A stretch of DNA of 57,603 nucleotides from Mesorhizobium amorphae (GCA_003240775.1 QFNI01000022.1:1-57603), one strand, 5' to 3'; counted from the stretch's first letter, positions 44,385-52,650 are shown. Notes: generated by a model not told the origin, from the sequence alone. Numbers and translations are program-made.

Positions 44385-45371
44385 TCACCTTTCTCCCGGC
44401 AGTCTGGGGAGGCGTGGCAGGTCGGCAGCGCTCGCGCCTGTGCGCGGCGCCGCATCCGTTCGGATGGCGAGCCGGAGCTTGGCCGAGCGTGCGCGAGGGT
44501 TCTCGACCACCTCGGCCTCGCCCGGTGCCACGGCCTTGCCGCCGGACTGGAAGGTGGGAACGGCGCTCGTGGTCGCCGGCATGTGGCGCGAGCCCGCAGG
44601 CGCGGTCGCGCGGTCGGCGATGAAGCGCTTGACGAGGCGGTCCTCCAGCGAATGGAAGGACACCACCACCAGCCGTCCACCGGGCTTCAGCACGCGCTCG
44701 GCCGCTTCCAGCGCGCCGGCCAGCTCGCCCAGCTCGTCGTTCACATAGATGCGCAGCGCCTGGAAAACGCGCGTGGCGGGGTGGATCTTGTCGCCGGGCT
44801 TGCGGCCCACCAGCGCCTCGATCGTGTCCGCAAGCTGCAATGTGCGCTCGAAGGGCCGCTCGTCGCGGCGGGCGGCGATCATGCGTGCGATACGGCCGGC
44901 ATGACGCTCTTCGCCGAGCAGGCCGAAGATGCGCGCGAGATCCTCCGGCTTGAAGCGGTTCACCACGTCGGCAGCGCTCGGGCCGGCTTGCGCCATGCGC
45001 ATGTCGAGCGGACCGTCGAAGCGGAACGAAAAGCCTCGATCTGCCTGATCGAGCTGCATGGAAGACACGCCGATGTCGAGCACCACGCCATCGGCCTGAA
45101 CGCCCGCCTGGTCGAGTTCCGAAAATCGCGCATGCACCAGGCGCAGCCGCCCGCCCGAACGCGCGACGAGCGGCTGGCCGTCACGGATGGCATCGGGGTC
45201 ACGGTCGAAGGCGACGACGTCGGCACCTTGGTCGAGCAGCGCGCTTGTGTAGCCGCCTGCGCCGAACGTCCCGTCGATGATCGTCTGGCCGGGCTCGGCT
45301 GCCAAGGCGTCGAGCACCTCGGCAAGCATCACCGGCGCATGGCGGCGCGGGCTCTCCGCCTCGCTGTTCAT
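44385..45371 (-). CDS. rsmH: 16S rRNA C1402 N4-methyltransferase RsmH (MraW)
   Basis: RsmH methylates N4 of C1402 in 16S rRNA. The 328 residues include RHAPVMLAEVLDAL, the SAM-binding DGTFGAGGYT near 36-45, DRDPDAI, DIGVSSMQLDQADRGFSF, and the C-terminal VVSFHSLEDRLVKRF. It opens the dcw cluster here. ATG 45371 has AGAGG upstream; the frame runs on to 45812 but that part is not conserved. No mraZ precedes it. Confidence 0.95.
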   Translation of the reverse strand: MNSEAESPRRHAPVMLAEVLDALAAEPGQTIIDGTFGAGGYTSALLDQGADVVAFDRDPDAIRDGQPLVARSGGRLRLVHARFSELDQAGVQADGVVLDIGVSSMQLDQADRGFSFRFDGPLDMRMAQAGPSAADVVNRFKPEDLARIFGLLGEERHAGRIARMIAARRDERPFERTLQLADTIEALVGRKPGDKIHPATRVFQALRIYVNDELGELAGALEAAERVLKPGGRLVVVSFHSLEDRLVKRFIADRATAPAGSRHMPATTSAVPTFQSGGKAVAPGEAEVVENPRARSAKLRLAIRTDAAPRTGASAADLPRLPRLPGER

Positions 45372-45583
45372 CGGGCGCACCTCTGCTCGGGCCGCATCCC
45401 AGCGGGCGAGAAGGTCGAGCGGAATCGCTGGAACAAAGGAAACACCCTGGCTTCTTGGGATTGCGTGGTCCATTGGCGCTCCACGGAGCGGGTGACGGGT
45501 TCGCCGCCATCCGCTCCCTCGCAATCCTTTATGGGCGCTTAAGGCTAACGAAGCGTTGACGCCGCCCCGGAGAACCCTTGCCG
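45372..45583. other. Divergent promoter region of the dcw cluster; no mraZ
   Basis: The 212 bases separate rsmH from the divergent PLP-enzyme gene. In most relatives mraZ would lie here or just beyond, but the space is too short and no frame encodes it. No clear -35/-10 pair or repeat of TGGG boxes recognised by MraZ was found. It presumably holds the promoters of both directions. Confidence 0.5.
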
Positions 45584-46717
45584 ATGACTCAGGAAAGCAA
45601 CGCCCGGCGCGCCGCGCGCCTGCCCCATTCGCGCCGCGCGAGCTTGGCCAAGGGCGACCCCGTGCCCCCGGCGATCGTGCCTGCCGCGATCTACAATCTT
45701 CCCGGCGATCCCACGGGTTTCCGCAGCTACGGCCGCTCCGACAACCCGACCTGGGATGCGGTGGAGCATGCGCTCGGCCTGCTCGAAGACGCGCCCGCGC
45801 TCGGCTTTCCATCCGGAATGGCAGCCATCACCGCAGCCTTCCTCGCCACGCTCAAGGCGGGTGACAAGGTGCTTCTGCCGTCAGATGGCTACTACGGCGC
45901 CCGAGTGCTCGCCGACCGCGTTCTCGCGCGCCTGGGCGTGGGCATCGAGCAACGCCCCACCGCGCAGTTCGCCGATGGCGGCTTCGAAGGTTTTCGCGTG
46001 GTGTATCTCGAAACCCCGTCAAATCCTGGGCTCGACATCGCGGACATCCGCGCAATCAGCGATGCGGCCCATGCCGCCGGCGCGCTGGTGATGGTCGACA
46101 ACACCACCATGACCCCGCTCGGCCAGCGCCCGCTCGATCTCGGCGCCGATCTGGTCGTGGCTGCCGACACCAAGGCACCCAACGGCCATTCCGACACGCT
46201 GTTCGGCCACGTCGCCTCGCGTGACCCAGCCCTCATGGAGGCTGTCTCCGACTGGCGCCGCATCAGCGGCTCCATCCCCAGCCCGTTCGACGCTTGGCTC
46301 GTGCATCGCGGCCTGGAAACGCTGGAAGTGCGCTTCTCGCGCATGTGCGACAGCGCGCAAGTGATCGCCGAATCCCTTCGCGGCCACCCAGCCCTTTCCG
46401 CCCTGCGCTATCCCGGCCTGCCGGACGACCCCTCGCACAACCTAGCTTCGACCCAGATGGAACGCTTTGGGATCCTGCTAGGGCTGACGCTTCGCTCGGA
46501 AGAGGCGGCCGAGCGCTTCATGGCTGCCTGTCCCTTCATCCAGCCCGCTACTTCCTTCGGCGGCGTCCACACCTCAGCCGAGCGCCGCGCGCGCTGGGGC
46601 GATCTGGTGGCGCCGGGCTTCGTGCGCCTGTCCGTCGGGTGTGAACCGACAGCCGAGCTTCGCGATGCGCTTCTTGCAGCGCTCGACGAGGCGGAGAAGA
46701 TGCCAGCCGGCCTGTAA
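45584..46717 (+). CDS. Cys/Met metabolism PLP-dependent enzyme (cystathionine lyase type)
   Basis: The 377-residue fold-type I PLP enzyme belongs to the transsulfuration family (cystathionine beta/gamma-lyase, gamma-synthase). The PLP Schiff-base lysine is K197 in ADTKAPNGHSD, the pyridine-binding Asp is D172 in VMVDNT, and the phosphate-binding stretch is PSGMAAI at 76-82. Which reaction it does cannot be settled from motifs; a lyase is most common at this locus. GGAGAA lies 9 bases before ATG 45584. Its last six codons and stop overlap the 3' end of rnpB on the other strand. Confidence 0.88.
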   Translation: MTQESNARRAARLPHSRRASLAKGDPVPPAIVPAAIYNLPGDPTGFRSYGRSDNPTWDAVEHALGLLEDAPALGFPSGMAAITAAFLATLKAGDKVLLPSDGYYGARVLADRVLARLGVGIEQRPTAQFADGGFEGFRVVYLETPSNPGLDIADIRAISDAAHAAGALVMVDNTTMTPLGQRPLDLGADLVVAADTKAPNGHSDTLFGHVASRDPALMEAVSDWRRISGSIPSPFDAWLVHRGLETLEVRFSRMCDSAQVIAESLRGHPALSALRYPGLPDDPSHNLASTQMERFGILLGLTLRSEEAAERFMAACPFIQPATSFGGVHTSAERRARWGDLVAPGFVRLSVGCEPTAELRDALLAALDEAEKMPAGL

Positions 46718-47108
46718 GCCGGGTTCTGTATGGCCTCGGCCTCCCTTGCGGGATGCCAAAACGTGGCGGCCATTCCTCTTGGGTGCGTGTCGCCACGCAC
46801 CTCGCGCGACCCACCCGGACGGCAGGCTGGAAAAGCCCCCGGCGGATTGCTCCGCCGCGCCGTCCCTATTCGGTCTTGCTCCCGGTGGGGTTTACCATGC
46901 CGCTCCTGTTGCCAGGAGCGCGGTGGGCTCTTACCCCACCGTTTCACCCTTGCCCCGCGAAACGCGAGGTGGTCTGGTTTCTGTGGCACTTTCCCTGGGG
47001 TCGCCCCCGCCGGGCATTACCCGGCACCGTTTTTCCATGGAGCCCGGACTTTCCTCACCCGCCACCTTTCGGCGCTTGCGGGTGCGGCCGCCCGGCCGGC
47101 TGGCAGGC
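46698..47108 (-). ncRNA. rnpB: RNase P RNA (type A)
   Basis: This is the catalytic RNA that matures tRNA 5' ends. On the minus strand the conserved core elements are in order: GAGGAAAGTCCGGG (47056-47043), the central GGTAAACCCC region, and the 3' ACAGAACCCGGCTTA (46729-46715). The ends pair as helix P1: 47105-47094 with 46712-46701, 12 perfect pairs. About 410 nt is normal for alphaproteobacteria. Ends are set by P1 and are accurate to a few bases. It starts just after the amidase stop and ends inside the 3' end of the opposite PLP-enzyme gene. Confidence 0.97.
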
Positions 47109-47112
47109 GAGG

Positions 47113-47141
47113 CTTAAACGGTGTCCCGCGCCCGAATGCAA
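47113..47141 (-). promoter_or_regulatory. Promoter of rnpB inside the 3' end of the amidase gene
   Basis: TTGCAT (47141-47136) and TTTAAG (47118-47113) are 17 bases apart on the minus strand. A start about 7 bases further on would fall at the first base of helix P1, matching the RNA 5' end deduced from structure. The -10 box contains the amidase stop codon. Confidence 0.6.
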
Positions 47142-47881
47142 GCGTGCACACGGGAAACGGTGGTGATCGTGCCACGATCGGCCGCCCCGCTCACATGCGA
47201 CCGCCGGAAACGACGCTGGAACGCATCCACGACCGCACAAGTGCGCGTGTCGAAAAGGCCAGTCAGCTCAATGCCATATCCGATATCGCTAAGCAGCCGC
47301 TGAAGCGAACCCACACTGGCGCCGACATCGCCCGGTCCGAGGACCGGCGAGCGATCCTCATCCTCCTCGACGCCCAATGCCAAGCCACGCGCAACCAGCA
47401 CATCCCAAGGAAACTTCTCGCCGGGATCGACCTTCCGCCCCGGTGCTGTGTCGGAATGCGCGAGAACACGCTCAGGCGGAATGCCGCGCCGCGCCGTGAT
47501 GTCCCGGCACAGCTCCACGACCGCTTCGATCTGAGCCGCCGGAAAATCGGGATAATCGAAACTGTGCCCTCGGTTGACGATCTCGATCCCGATCGAGCGC
47601 GAGTTGATGTCTTCCAGACCTTGCCAGGACCCCGCCCCCGCATGCCAGGCCCGCAGCGCCTCCGGCACCATCTGCACCACCTCCCCATCCTCATGGACGA
47701 GATAGTGAGCGGAAACCTCGCTTGCGGGGTCGCAGAGCCTTTCTTCGGCGCCGCTGCCCGAAGCCATGCCGGTGTAATGGAGCAGCAGGATGGACGGCGA
47801 GAGCCCCCCGCGCCGCTCGTTCCAGCTGGGCGAGACACGGATGCGCGCGCCGGGATGCTCCGCCGCGAAGCTCGGAATCAT
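47114..47881 (-). CDS. N-acetylmuramoyl-L-alanine amidase, AmpD-like with a peptidoglycan-binding domain
   Basis: The 255-residue zinc amidase cleaves the bond between MurNAc and the stem peptide. The amidase_2 ligands are H35 (LLLHYTGM), H142 (AHSD) and D152 (KVDPG), with K150 as the likely catalytic helper. Residues about 185-240 form a PG_binding_1 domain. There is no signal peptide, so it probably works in the cytoplasm on recycled anhydro-muropeptides, like AmpD. The ATG overlaps the stop of the TerB/DnaJ gene by 4 bases. Its stop lies in the rnpB promoter. Confidence 0.92.
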   Translation of the reverse strand: MIPSFAAEHPGARIRVSPSWNERRGGLSPSILLLHYTGMASGSGAEERLCDPASEVSAHYLVHEDGEVVQMVPEALRAWHAGAGSWQGLEDINSRSIGIEIVNRGHSFDYPDFPAAQIEAVVELCRDITARRGIPPERVLAHSDTAPGRKVDPGEKFPWDVLVARGLALGVEEDEDRSPVLGPGDVGASVGSLQRLLSDIGYGIELTGLFDTRTCAVVDAFQRRFRRSHVSGAADRGTITTVSRVHACIRARDTV

Positions 47882-48594
47882 GCGCGGGCTGCGGCGCGCT
47901 CGATGGTCTCGAAGGCCGTGTTGATGGCGGCAAGCCGTCCGGTCGCTATCGCGATGAATTCCTCGGGCAGACCACGCGCGATCAGCCGGTCGGGGTGGTT
48001 CGCTGCCACAAGCTGGCGATAATGGCGCCGCACCTCGGTGAAGGGCAGATCGCGCTCCACACCGAGCACCCGCCAGGGGTCGCTCGCGCCGAGATCGAGA
48101 TGGCGTGCGAGAAGCGTGTCGTAGCGCGCTTCCGACACGCCGAAGATTTCCGCGATGCGCCGCAGGAAAGTGCCCTCGCGCTCATGGAACATACCATCGG
48201 CCTTCGCGATGTGGAAGAGACCGTCGAGCACGTCCTCGAGAAGTGCGTCGTCGCCCCCCTCCTCGACGCCGCACAGCCGCGCCATGCGCTCGGCATAGAG
48301 CTCGAAGCCCGCGACATCCTCACGCGCGAGATCATAAAGCCGCGACACGTTGCGCGCTTCGGAAGCGGGCACCGCGAATATCTGCCCGAAGGCGCGAACC
48401 TCGTCCTGTGTTACGACGCCGTCGGCCTTGGCCATCTTGGCTGACAGCGCGATCATGGCGACGGAGAACGCCACCTTGCGGCGCAATTCGGGGTCGCGCC
48501 CGAACAGCGCCCGCACGGCTTCCACAAGATGCGACAGCTTCGCGGCATTCGAAACGCGGACAACGATCTCGCCCAGCCGATCCCACACGCTCAT
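47878..48594 (-). CDS. TerB/DnaJ domain protein (DjlA-like co-chaperone)
   Basis: The 238-residue protein has an N-terminal TerB domain of acidic helices (about 35-160, with MAKADGVVTQDEV and IAKADGMFHEREG) and a C-terminal J domain (about 170-235) with the HPD tripeptide that stimulates DnaK. This is the DjlA order of domains, but unlike E. coli DjlA no membrane segment is visible, so it is probably soluble. ATG 48594 is preferred; the frame continues to 48705. It is coupled to the amidase gene downstream. Confidence 0.87.
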   Translation of the reverse strand: MSVWDRLGEIVVRVSNAAKLSHLVEAVRALFGRDPELRRKVAFSVAMIALSAKMAKADGVVTQDEVRAFGQIFAVPASEARNVSRLYDLAREDVAGFELYAERMARLCGVEEGGDDALLEDVLDGLFHIAKADGMFHEREGTFLRRIAEIFGVSEARYDTLLARHLDLGASDPWRVLGVERDLPFTEVRRHYRQLVAANHPDRLIARGLPEEFIAIATGRLAAINTAFETIERAAARA

Positions 48595-48735
48595 CAGAGA
48601 TGCTGACACGGAAAGCAGCGCGCAGCCGCCATAAGCCACGATTTTCGACACACCGTCATGCGGCTTGCACAGATCTCGACATTCGGACACGGGCGTTCCC
48701 CTCACGGACGCAAGACCGTCTTAGCATCCGCCAAC

Positions 48736-48765
48736 AAAAAAGGCCGGACAAATCCGGCCTTTTTC
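48736..48765. terminator. Bidirectional Rho-independent terminator
   Basis: AAAAAGGCCGGA and TCCGGCCTTTTT form a perfect stem around CAAA, with an A run and a T run on either side. It ends the minus-strand lipoprotein transcript 18 bases after its stop and insulates the TerB/DnaJ operon. Confidence 0.93.
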
Positions 48766-48783
48766 GGAACGAAGATTGGAAAC

Positions 48784-49122
48784 TTATTGCGCGGCCGGCG
48801 CTGCGGGCGCCATCGCCGGGCTGTCGCTCGGGGCGGTCGAGGTAGAGTTCATGCCGCCTGCGCCGCTTGCGGGCTGCTCTGGATTCATCTCGATGGAATT
48901 GGTGGTGGTGTTGTCCGTGGTCGGAGCCGCCGTGGTGCCTGTCATGCCCGTGCCCGTAGAAGGCGTCGCCATGTTGTCGGTCGGCGTCGCGGGAGCCGGG
49001 GTCACCTGCTCGGCCGAGGGGGCGGGCGTCGTGCTCTGCGTGGTGGTGCTGTCGGTGTCGCTGCATGCGGCCAGCGAAAGCATTGCTACGCCGGAAAGCG
49101 AGGCGAGAATAATCTTCTTCAT
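48784..49122 (-). CDS. Small Thr/Pro/Ala-rich lipoprotein
   Basis: The 112-residue product has a classical lipoprotein signal (residues 1-20, LSLAAC with acylated cysteine) followed by a low-complexity mature part almost entirely of Thr, Pro, Ala, Ser, Met and Gly. No fold is predicted. AAGGAG precedes the ATG at 49122; an upstream in-frame start would spoil the signal. Its own terminator follows. A role as an envelope or periplasm-spanning spacer is only a guess. Confidence 0.8.
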   Translation of the reverse strand: MKKIILASLSGVAMLSLAACSDTDSTTTQSTTPAPSAEQVTPAPATPTDNMATPSTGTGMTGTTAAPTTDNTTTNSIEMNPEQPASGAGGMNSTSTAPSDSPAMAPAAPAAQ

Positions 49123-49204
49123 CGTGCTTCTCCTTGGGTAAACCATCGGCCTCTCGGCCTCGGCCAACCAAATGAGCAGCGGTCGCGGAGGTTGCGAAAT
49201 CTCG

Positions 49205-49219
49205 GTAACGAAATGTTAC
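49205..49219. promoter_or_regulatory. Inverted repeat GTAAC-N5-GTTAC in a divergent promoter region
   Basis: Two 5-base arms are perfect inverse complements around GAAAT in the region between the divergent lipoprotein and lysozyme genes. It may be a regulator site or a weak hairpin; no known motif was matched. Confidence 0.3.
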
Positions 49220-49317
49220 GCTTGTTAATATTTGCGTGGTCTGAAACGCATGGCGTGAACCGAAAATAAACCATGTGGAGCAACAAAGTGCGAGGCTTCT
49301 CTCCGATCGGACACCTG

Positions 49318-50109
49318 ATGCGCAAGCCTCTCGCAGCACTTCTCTTTCTGGCGCTTGCGGGCTGCTCGACCACGGACGCGCTTGATGTCGGCGCGAGCCA
49401 CGCCCTCGTCTCCAAGACCAGCCCCCGTTTTGGCGACAACGACCCGCACGACTGGGGCAGCGCATCGACGCCTTTCCATCACACGATCCACGGAACCGAT
49501 GTCTCGAAATACCAGCGCGACGTCGACTGGCCGACCGCGCGTGACGCCGGCATATCGTTTGCCTTCATCAAGGCGACCGAAGGTGGAGACCGGGTGGATA
49601 GCCATTTCGACCGCCACTGGGCTGGCGCCAAGGCGGCAGGCGTACCGCGCGCGGCCTATCACTTCTACTATTTCTGCCGCACCGCCGAGGAGCAGGCGGC
49701 ATGGTTCATCCAGAACGTGCCCAAGGAGCGCGGCGCGCTGCCTCCCGTGCTTGACATGGAGTGGAACCCCGATTCGCCCTCCTGCAAGCTCCGCCCCCCG
49801 CCCGCCAAGGTGCGCAGCGAGATGCAGACCTTCCTGCGCATCGTCGAGCGACACTACGGCCAGAAACCCGTGATCTACACCTCGATCGACTTCTTCGAGG
49901 ACAACGGGCTGTCGGGCTTCCGCGGCTATCCCTACTGGCTGCGCTCGGTGGCGGGCCACCCGACCACGCGCTACGGCGACCATCCCTGGACGTTCTGGCA
50001 GTACACCGGAACGGGCGTGGTGCCCGGCATCAAGGGCAATGCCGACATCAACGTGTTCAACGGGAATGTGACCGCCTGGCGCAAATGGGTGCGCGCCAAC
50101 AGCCATTGA
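49318..50109 (+). CDS. GH25 family lysozyme, lipoprotein
   Basis: The 263-residue protein cleaves the MurNAc-GlcNAc bond of peptidoglycan. A lipoprotein signal (LALAGC, Cys16) leads into a glycoside hydrolase 25 barrel: HGTDVSKYQ with D61, FIKATEGG, then VLDMEWN with the catalytic pair D146 and E148, and a final WQYTGTG stretch. ATG 49318 is selected because it makes a compact lipoprotein signal; an in-frame ATG at 49273 would give a 15-residue longer n-region. Neither has a strong ribosome site. It is next to an MltB-type transglycosylase gene in the same direction. Confidence 0.88.
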   Translation: MRKPLAALLFLALAGCSTTDALDVGASHALVSKTSPRFGDNDPHDWGSASTPFHHTIHGTDVSKYQRDVDWPTARDAGISFAFIKATEGGDRVDSHFDRHWAGAKAAGVPRAAYHFYYFCRTAEEQAAWFIQNVPKERGALPPVLDMEWNPDSPSCKLRPPPAKVRSEMQTFLRIVERHYGQKPVIYTSIDFFEDNGLSGFRGYPYWLRSVAGHPTTRYGDHPWTFWQYTGTGVVPGIKGNADINVFNGNVTAWRKWVRANSH

Positions 50110-50209
50110 GGCGGTTGCCAAGCGGGCCGCGCGTTCGATAAGCCCGATTGCGATCCCGATGCCCGCGCGGCCTGCGCGGGCCTTCGCCCGATTTTCCGAA
50201 AGGGGCACC

Positions 50210-51388
50210 ATGCGAAAGACGATCCGGCTGGCCGTCGTGGCTCTCTCCTGCGCCACCGCCTTTCCAGCCCTCGCGCAGGAATGCGGCGGAGATTTTGCCC
50301 CTTGGCTCGCCACCGTGCGCGCGGAAGCCGCCGCCGCCGGTGTCGGCCAGACGGGCCTCGCAGCGCTAGACGGCGCGGCACTCGACCCCCGCGTGATCCA
50401 GCGCGACCGCGCGCAGGGCGTCTTCGCCCAGACCTTCACCGAGTTCTCGGGCCGCATGGTCTCGGCCTACCGGCTCAAGCAGGGTGCGGCCAACCTCAAG
50501 AAATATGCCGACGTGTTCGCGCGCGGTGAAAGCCAGTTTGGCGTGCCCGGCCCTGTGATCGCGGCCTTCTGGGCGCTGGAAACCGATTTCGGGGCGGTTC
50601 AAGGCGATTTCAACACGCTGAACGCGCTGGTCACGCTCGCCCATGATTGCCGCCGCCCACAGCTCTTTCGCCCCCAGATCGTGCCGCTCCTCACCTTGAT
50701 CGATCGCGGCGACCTTTCAGCCGACAACCAGGGCGCGTGGGCGGGCGAGGTAGGCCAGACGCAGATGCTTCCCTCCGACATCCTCCTACGCGGCCAGGAC
50801 GGCGACGGCGACGGTCATGTGGACGTGCGCAACAGCGCCCCCGACGTGATCATGACCACGGCCGCCAAGGTCCAGTCGCGCGGCTGGCGGGCGGGCGAGC
50901 CGTGGATCGAGGAGGTAGTCGTGCCCCCGAACCTGCCGTGGGACCAGACCGGCCGCACGTCCAAGCTTCCCGTTTCCGATTGGACCCGCATGGGCGTCAC
51001 CTATCGGGACGGCTCGCCGCTGCGCGACAACGGCCTCCAGGCAGCCATCGTCATTCCGCAGGGCTACAAGGGCCCAGCCTTCCTCACTTATCCCAACTAC
51101 GACGTCTATCTCGAGTGGAACCAGTCGGCCGTCTACACGCTCACGGCTGCCTATCTCGCGACCCGGCTTGCCGGCGCACCGAAGTTCGATCCGCGCGACC
51201 CTCAGCCCGGCCTCGACCTCGAAACCATGAAGCAGCTTCAGACCAAGCTCGAAGCGCGCGGCCACCATGTCGGCGGCGTCGACGGCATCCTGGGAACGGC
51301 GACTCGCGAAGCTGTCCGCCAGGAACAGATCCGCCTCGGCATGATCGTGGATGGCTGGCCGACGCCGGAACTTCTTTCGGCCCTCTGA
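50210..51388 (+). CDS. MltB-type lytic murein transglycosylase with a peptidoglycan-binding domain
   Basis: The 392-residue periplasmic enzyme cuts glycan strands to form 1,6-anhydro ends. A signal peptide (1-23, ALAQ) leads into the SLT_2 domain with the catalytic glutamate E124 in AFWALETDFG, and the GEVGQTQMLPSD and DGDGHVDVRNSAPDVI stretches. Residues about 325-390 are a PG_binding_1 domain. AAAGGGG precedes ATG 50210. It follows the lysozyme gene by 100 bases. Confidence 0.93.
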   Translation: MRKTIRLAVVALSCATAFPALAQECGGDFAPWLATVRAEAAAAGVGQTGLAALDGAALDPRVIQRDRAQGVFAQTFTEFSGRMVSAYRLKQGAANLKKYADVFARGESQFGVPGPVIAAFWALETDFGAVQGDFNTLNALVTLAHDCRRPQLFRPQIVPLLTLIDRGDLSADNQGAWAGEVGQTQMLPSDILLRGQDGDGDGHVDVRNSAPDVIMTTAAKVQSRGWRAGEPWIEEVVVPPNLPWDQTGRTSKLPVSDWTRMGVTYRDGSPLRDNGLQAAIVIPQGYKGPAFLTYPNYDVYLEWNQSAVYTLTAAYLATRLAGAPKFDPRDPQPGLDLETMKQLQTKLEARGHHVGGVDGILGTATREAVRQEQIRLGMIVDGWPTPELLSAL

Positions 51389-51396
51389 GGAATAGT

Positions 51397-51425
51397 CTTC
51401 CCTCTTCCTCCGAGGGAGAGGGAAG
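51397..51425. terminator. Hairpin between convergent genes, probable terminator
   Basis: CTTCCCTC and GAGGGAAG are perfect inverse complements 13 bases apart, between the ends of the MltB-type gene and the decarboxylase gene. No strong T-tract follows on either strand, so it may be a weak or Rho-assisted terminator. Confidence 0.5.
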
Positions 51426-51429
51426 AACC

Positions 51430-52650
51430 TCAGTCCGCCATCGTTTCCAGACTCGCGAACCCCTGTGGCGCATCGCCCTCGTCGAAGGGCGTCGTCACCT
51501 CCACGAACGTGTCGGGGTAGAACCCGTTGAACCGCGTGCGCAGCGACAGCGAGTAGGCGCCGATATGGCCGATCTCGATCCAGTCGCCCGTGTCCACCGT
51601 TTCCGGCAGCCAGAACGGGCGTGACAGGATGTCGACGGAATCACACGTCGCCCCGCAGACCTTGAACGGCACGATGTTTTCCACCGATCCGTTGCGCGAG
51701 CGGATGGCCGGGTCGGGGATGAACCGCGCAGGCAGCGTGATCTTGCCCGTCCAGGAATCCGACAGCGACGCCCATATCCCATCGTTGATGTAGAGACGCC
51801 GCCCCTTGCGCAGCAGCACGCGCACGATCAGCGAAAACGCGCGCGCCACAATCACCCGGCCGGGCTCCGCCACCAGCGGCATCTCGTCGAAGCCATATTC
51901 GCGGATGTCGCCCCGCAGCCGCGACATGATCTGCCCGATCGAAGGCATCTCGGGCTTCTTCGAGCGCGGGTCGTGCCCGTAGTCGGCGGGGAAGCCGCCG
52001 CCGAGATCGAGCCCTGCGAGCGGAAAACCCACTCGGTTGCGCACCCAGTCGGCGGACGCCAGAGCGCGCTCATAGGTGTCGGGATCCTCGATCTGCGATC
52101 CCACATGGAAGCAAAGGCCGACTTGGTAGCCCATTCGGTGGAGGCGCTGGCAGAGCTCCACCGCATAGGCCGCGCCCGCGCCGAACTTCTTGGAAAGCTC
52201 GTAGGCCGCATGCCCCTTGGTCTGAAGCCGCACGAAGACCGAGAGAGCGCCGGGATCGAGGTCGAGCGCACGCACCACCCGCGCCAGCTTGTTCACCTCG
52301 TCCTCGTGGTCGAGCGCGATCGTGCGGATGCCGTATTCCTCGAGCGCCAGCCGGATATCGGACTGCGCCTTGATCGGGTGCATGTAGAGCATCTCGGCAT
52401 CCGCCGAGACCGAGCGAACGGCCGCGAACTCTCCCGGCGACGCCACGTCGAAGGCCGTCACCCCCGCCTCCACGAGCGTCTTCAGCACCAGCGGCTCGCC
52501 ATTGGTCTTCACGGCATAAGCCGTCTTGCCCGGAAACATCTCCATGAACGAGCGCGCATCCGCTTTCAGCACCTCGGGGCGAAAGCAATAGACGGGCACA
52601 TCGGGCCGGAGTGCCAGCGCCGCGCTGCGGGCATCCTCGAATTTCTGCAT
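51430..52650 (-). CDS. Type III-fold PLP decarboxylase (ornithine/lysine decarboxylase)
   Basis: The 406-residue alanine racemase-fold decarboxylase would make putrescine or cadaverine. The PLP lysine is K48 in AYAVKTN. GLCFHVGSQ, DLGGGFPADYG and AEPGR follow in the usual places, and the catalytic Cys/Asp pair is in CGATCDSVD. The length and motifs fit eukaryote-like ornithine decarboxylase; substrate choice between ornithine and lysine is not clear from motifs. ATG 52650 is chosen because similarity begins there; GAAGGAGA lies upstream. The open frame runs another 78 codons without similarity. Confidence 0.9.
   Translation of the reverse strand: MQKFEDARSAALALRPDVPVYCFRPEVLKADARSFMEMFPGKTAYAVKTNGEPLVLKTLVEAGVTAFDVASPGEFAAVRSVSADAEMLYMHPIKAQSDIRLALEEYGIRTIALDHEDEVNKLARVVRALDLDPGALSVFVRLQTKGHAAYELSKKFGAGAAYAVELCQRLHRMGYQVGLCFHVGSQIEDPDTYERALASADWVRNRVGFPLAGLDLGGGFPADYGHDPRSKKPEMPSIGQIMSRLRGDIREYGFDEMPLVAEPGRVIVARAFSLIVRVLLRKGRRLYINDGIWASLSDSWTGKITLPARFIPDPAIRSRNGSVENIVPFKVCGATCDSVDILSRPFWLPETVDTGDWIEIGHIGAYSLSLRTRFNGFYPDTFVEVTTPFDEGDAPQGFASLETMAD

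Noticed and set aside
45372..45500. Possible longer RsmH N-terminus or small leader peptide in the same frame
   Set aside because: Family similarity starts after ATG 45371, which has its own ribosome site; the extension is not conserved in type.
49215..49228. CtrA half-sites TTAC-N5-TTAA before the lysozyme gene
   Set aside because: The spacing is 5 rather than 7 and one half-site is imperfect, so it does not meet the consensus.
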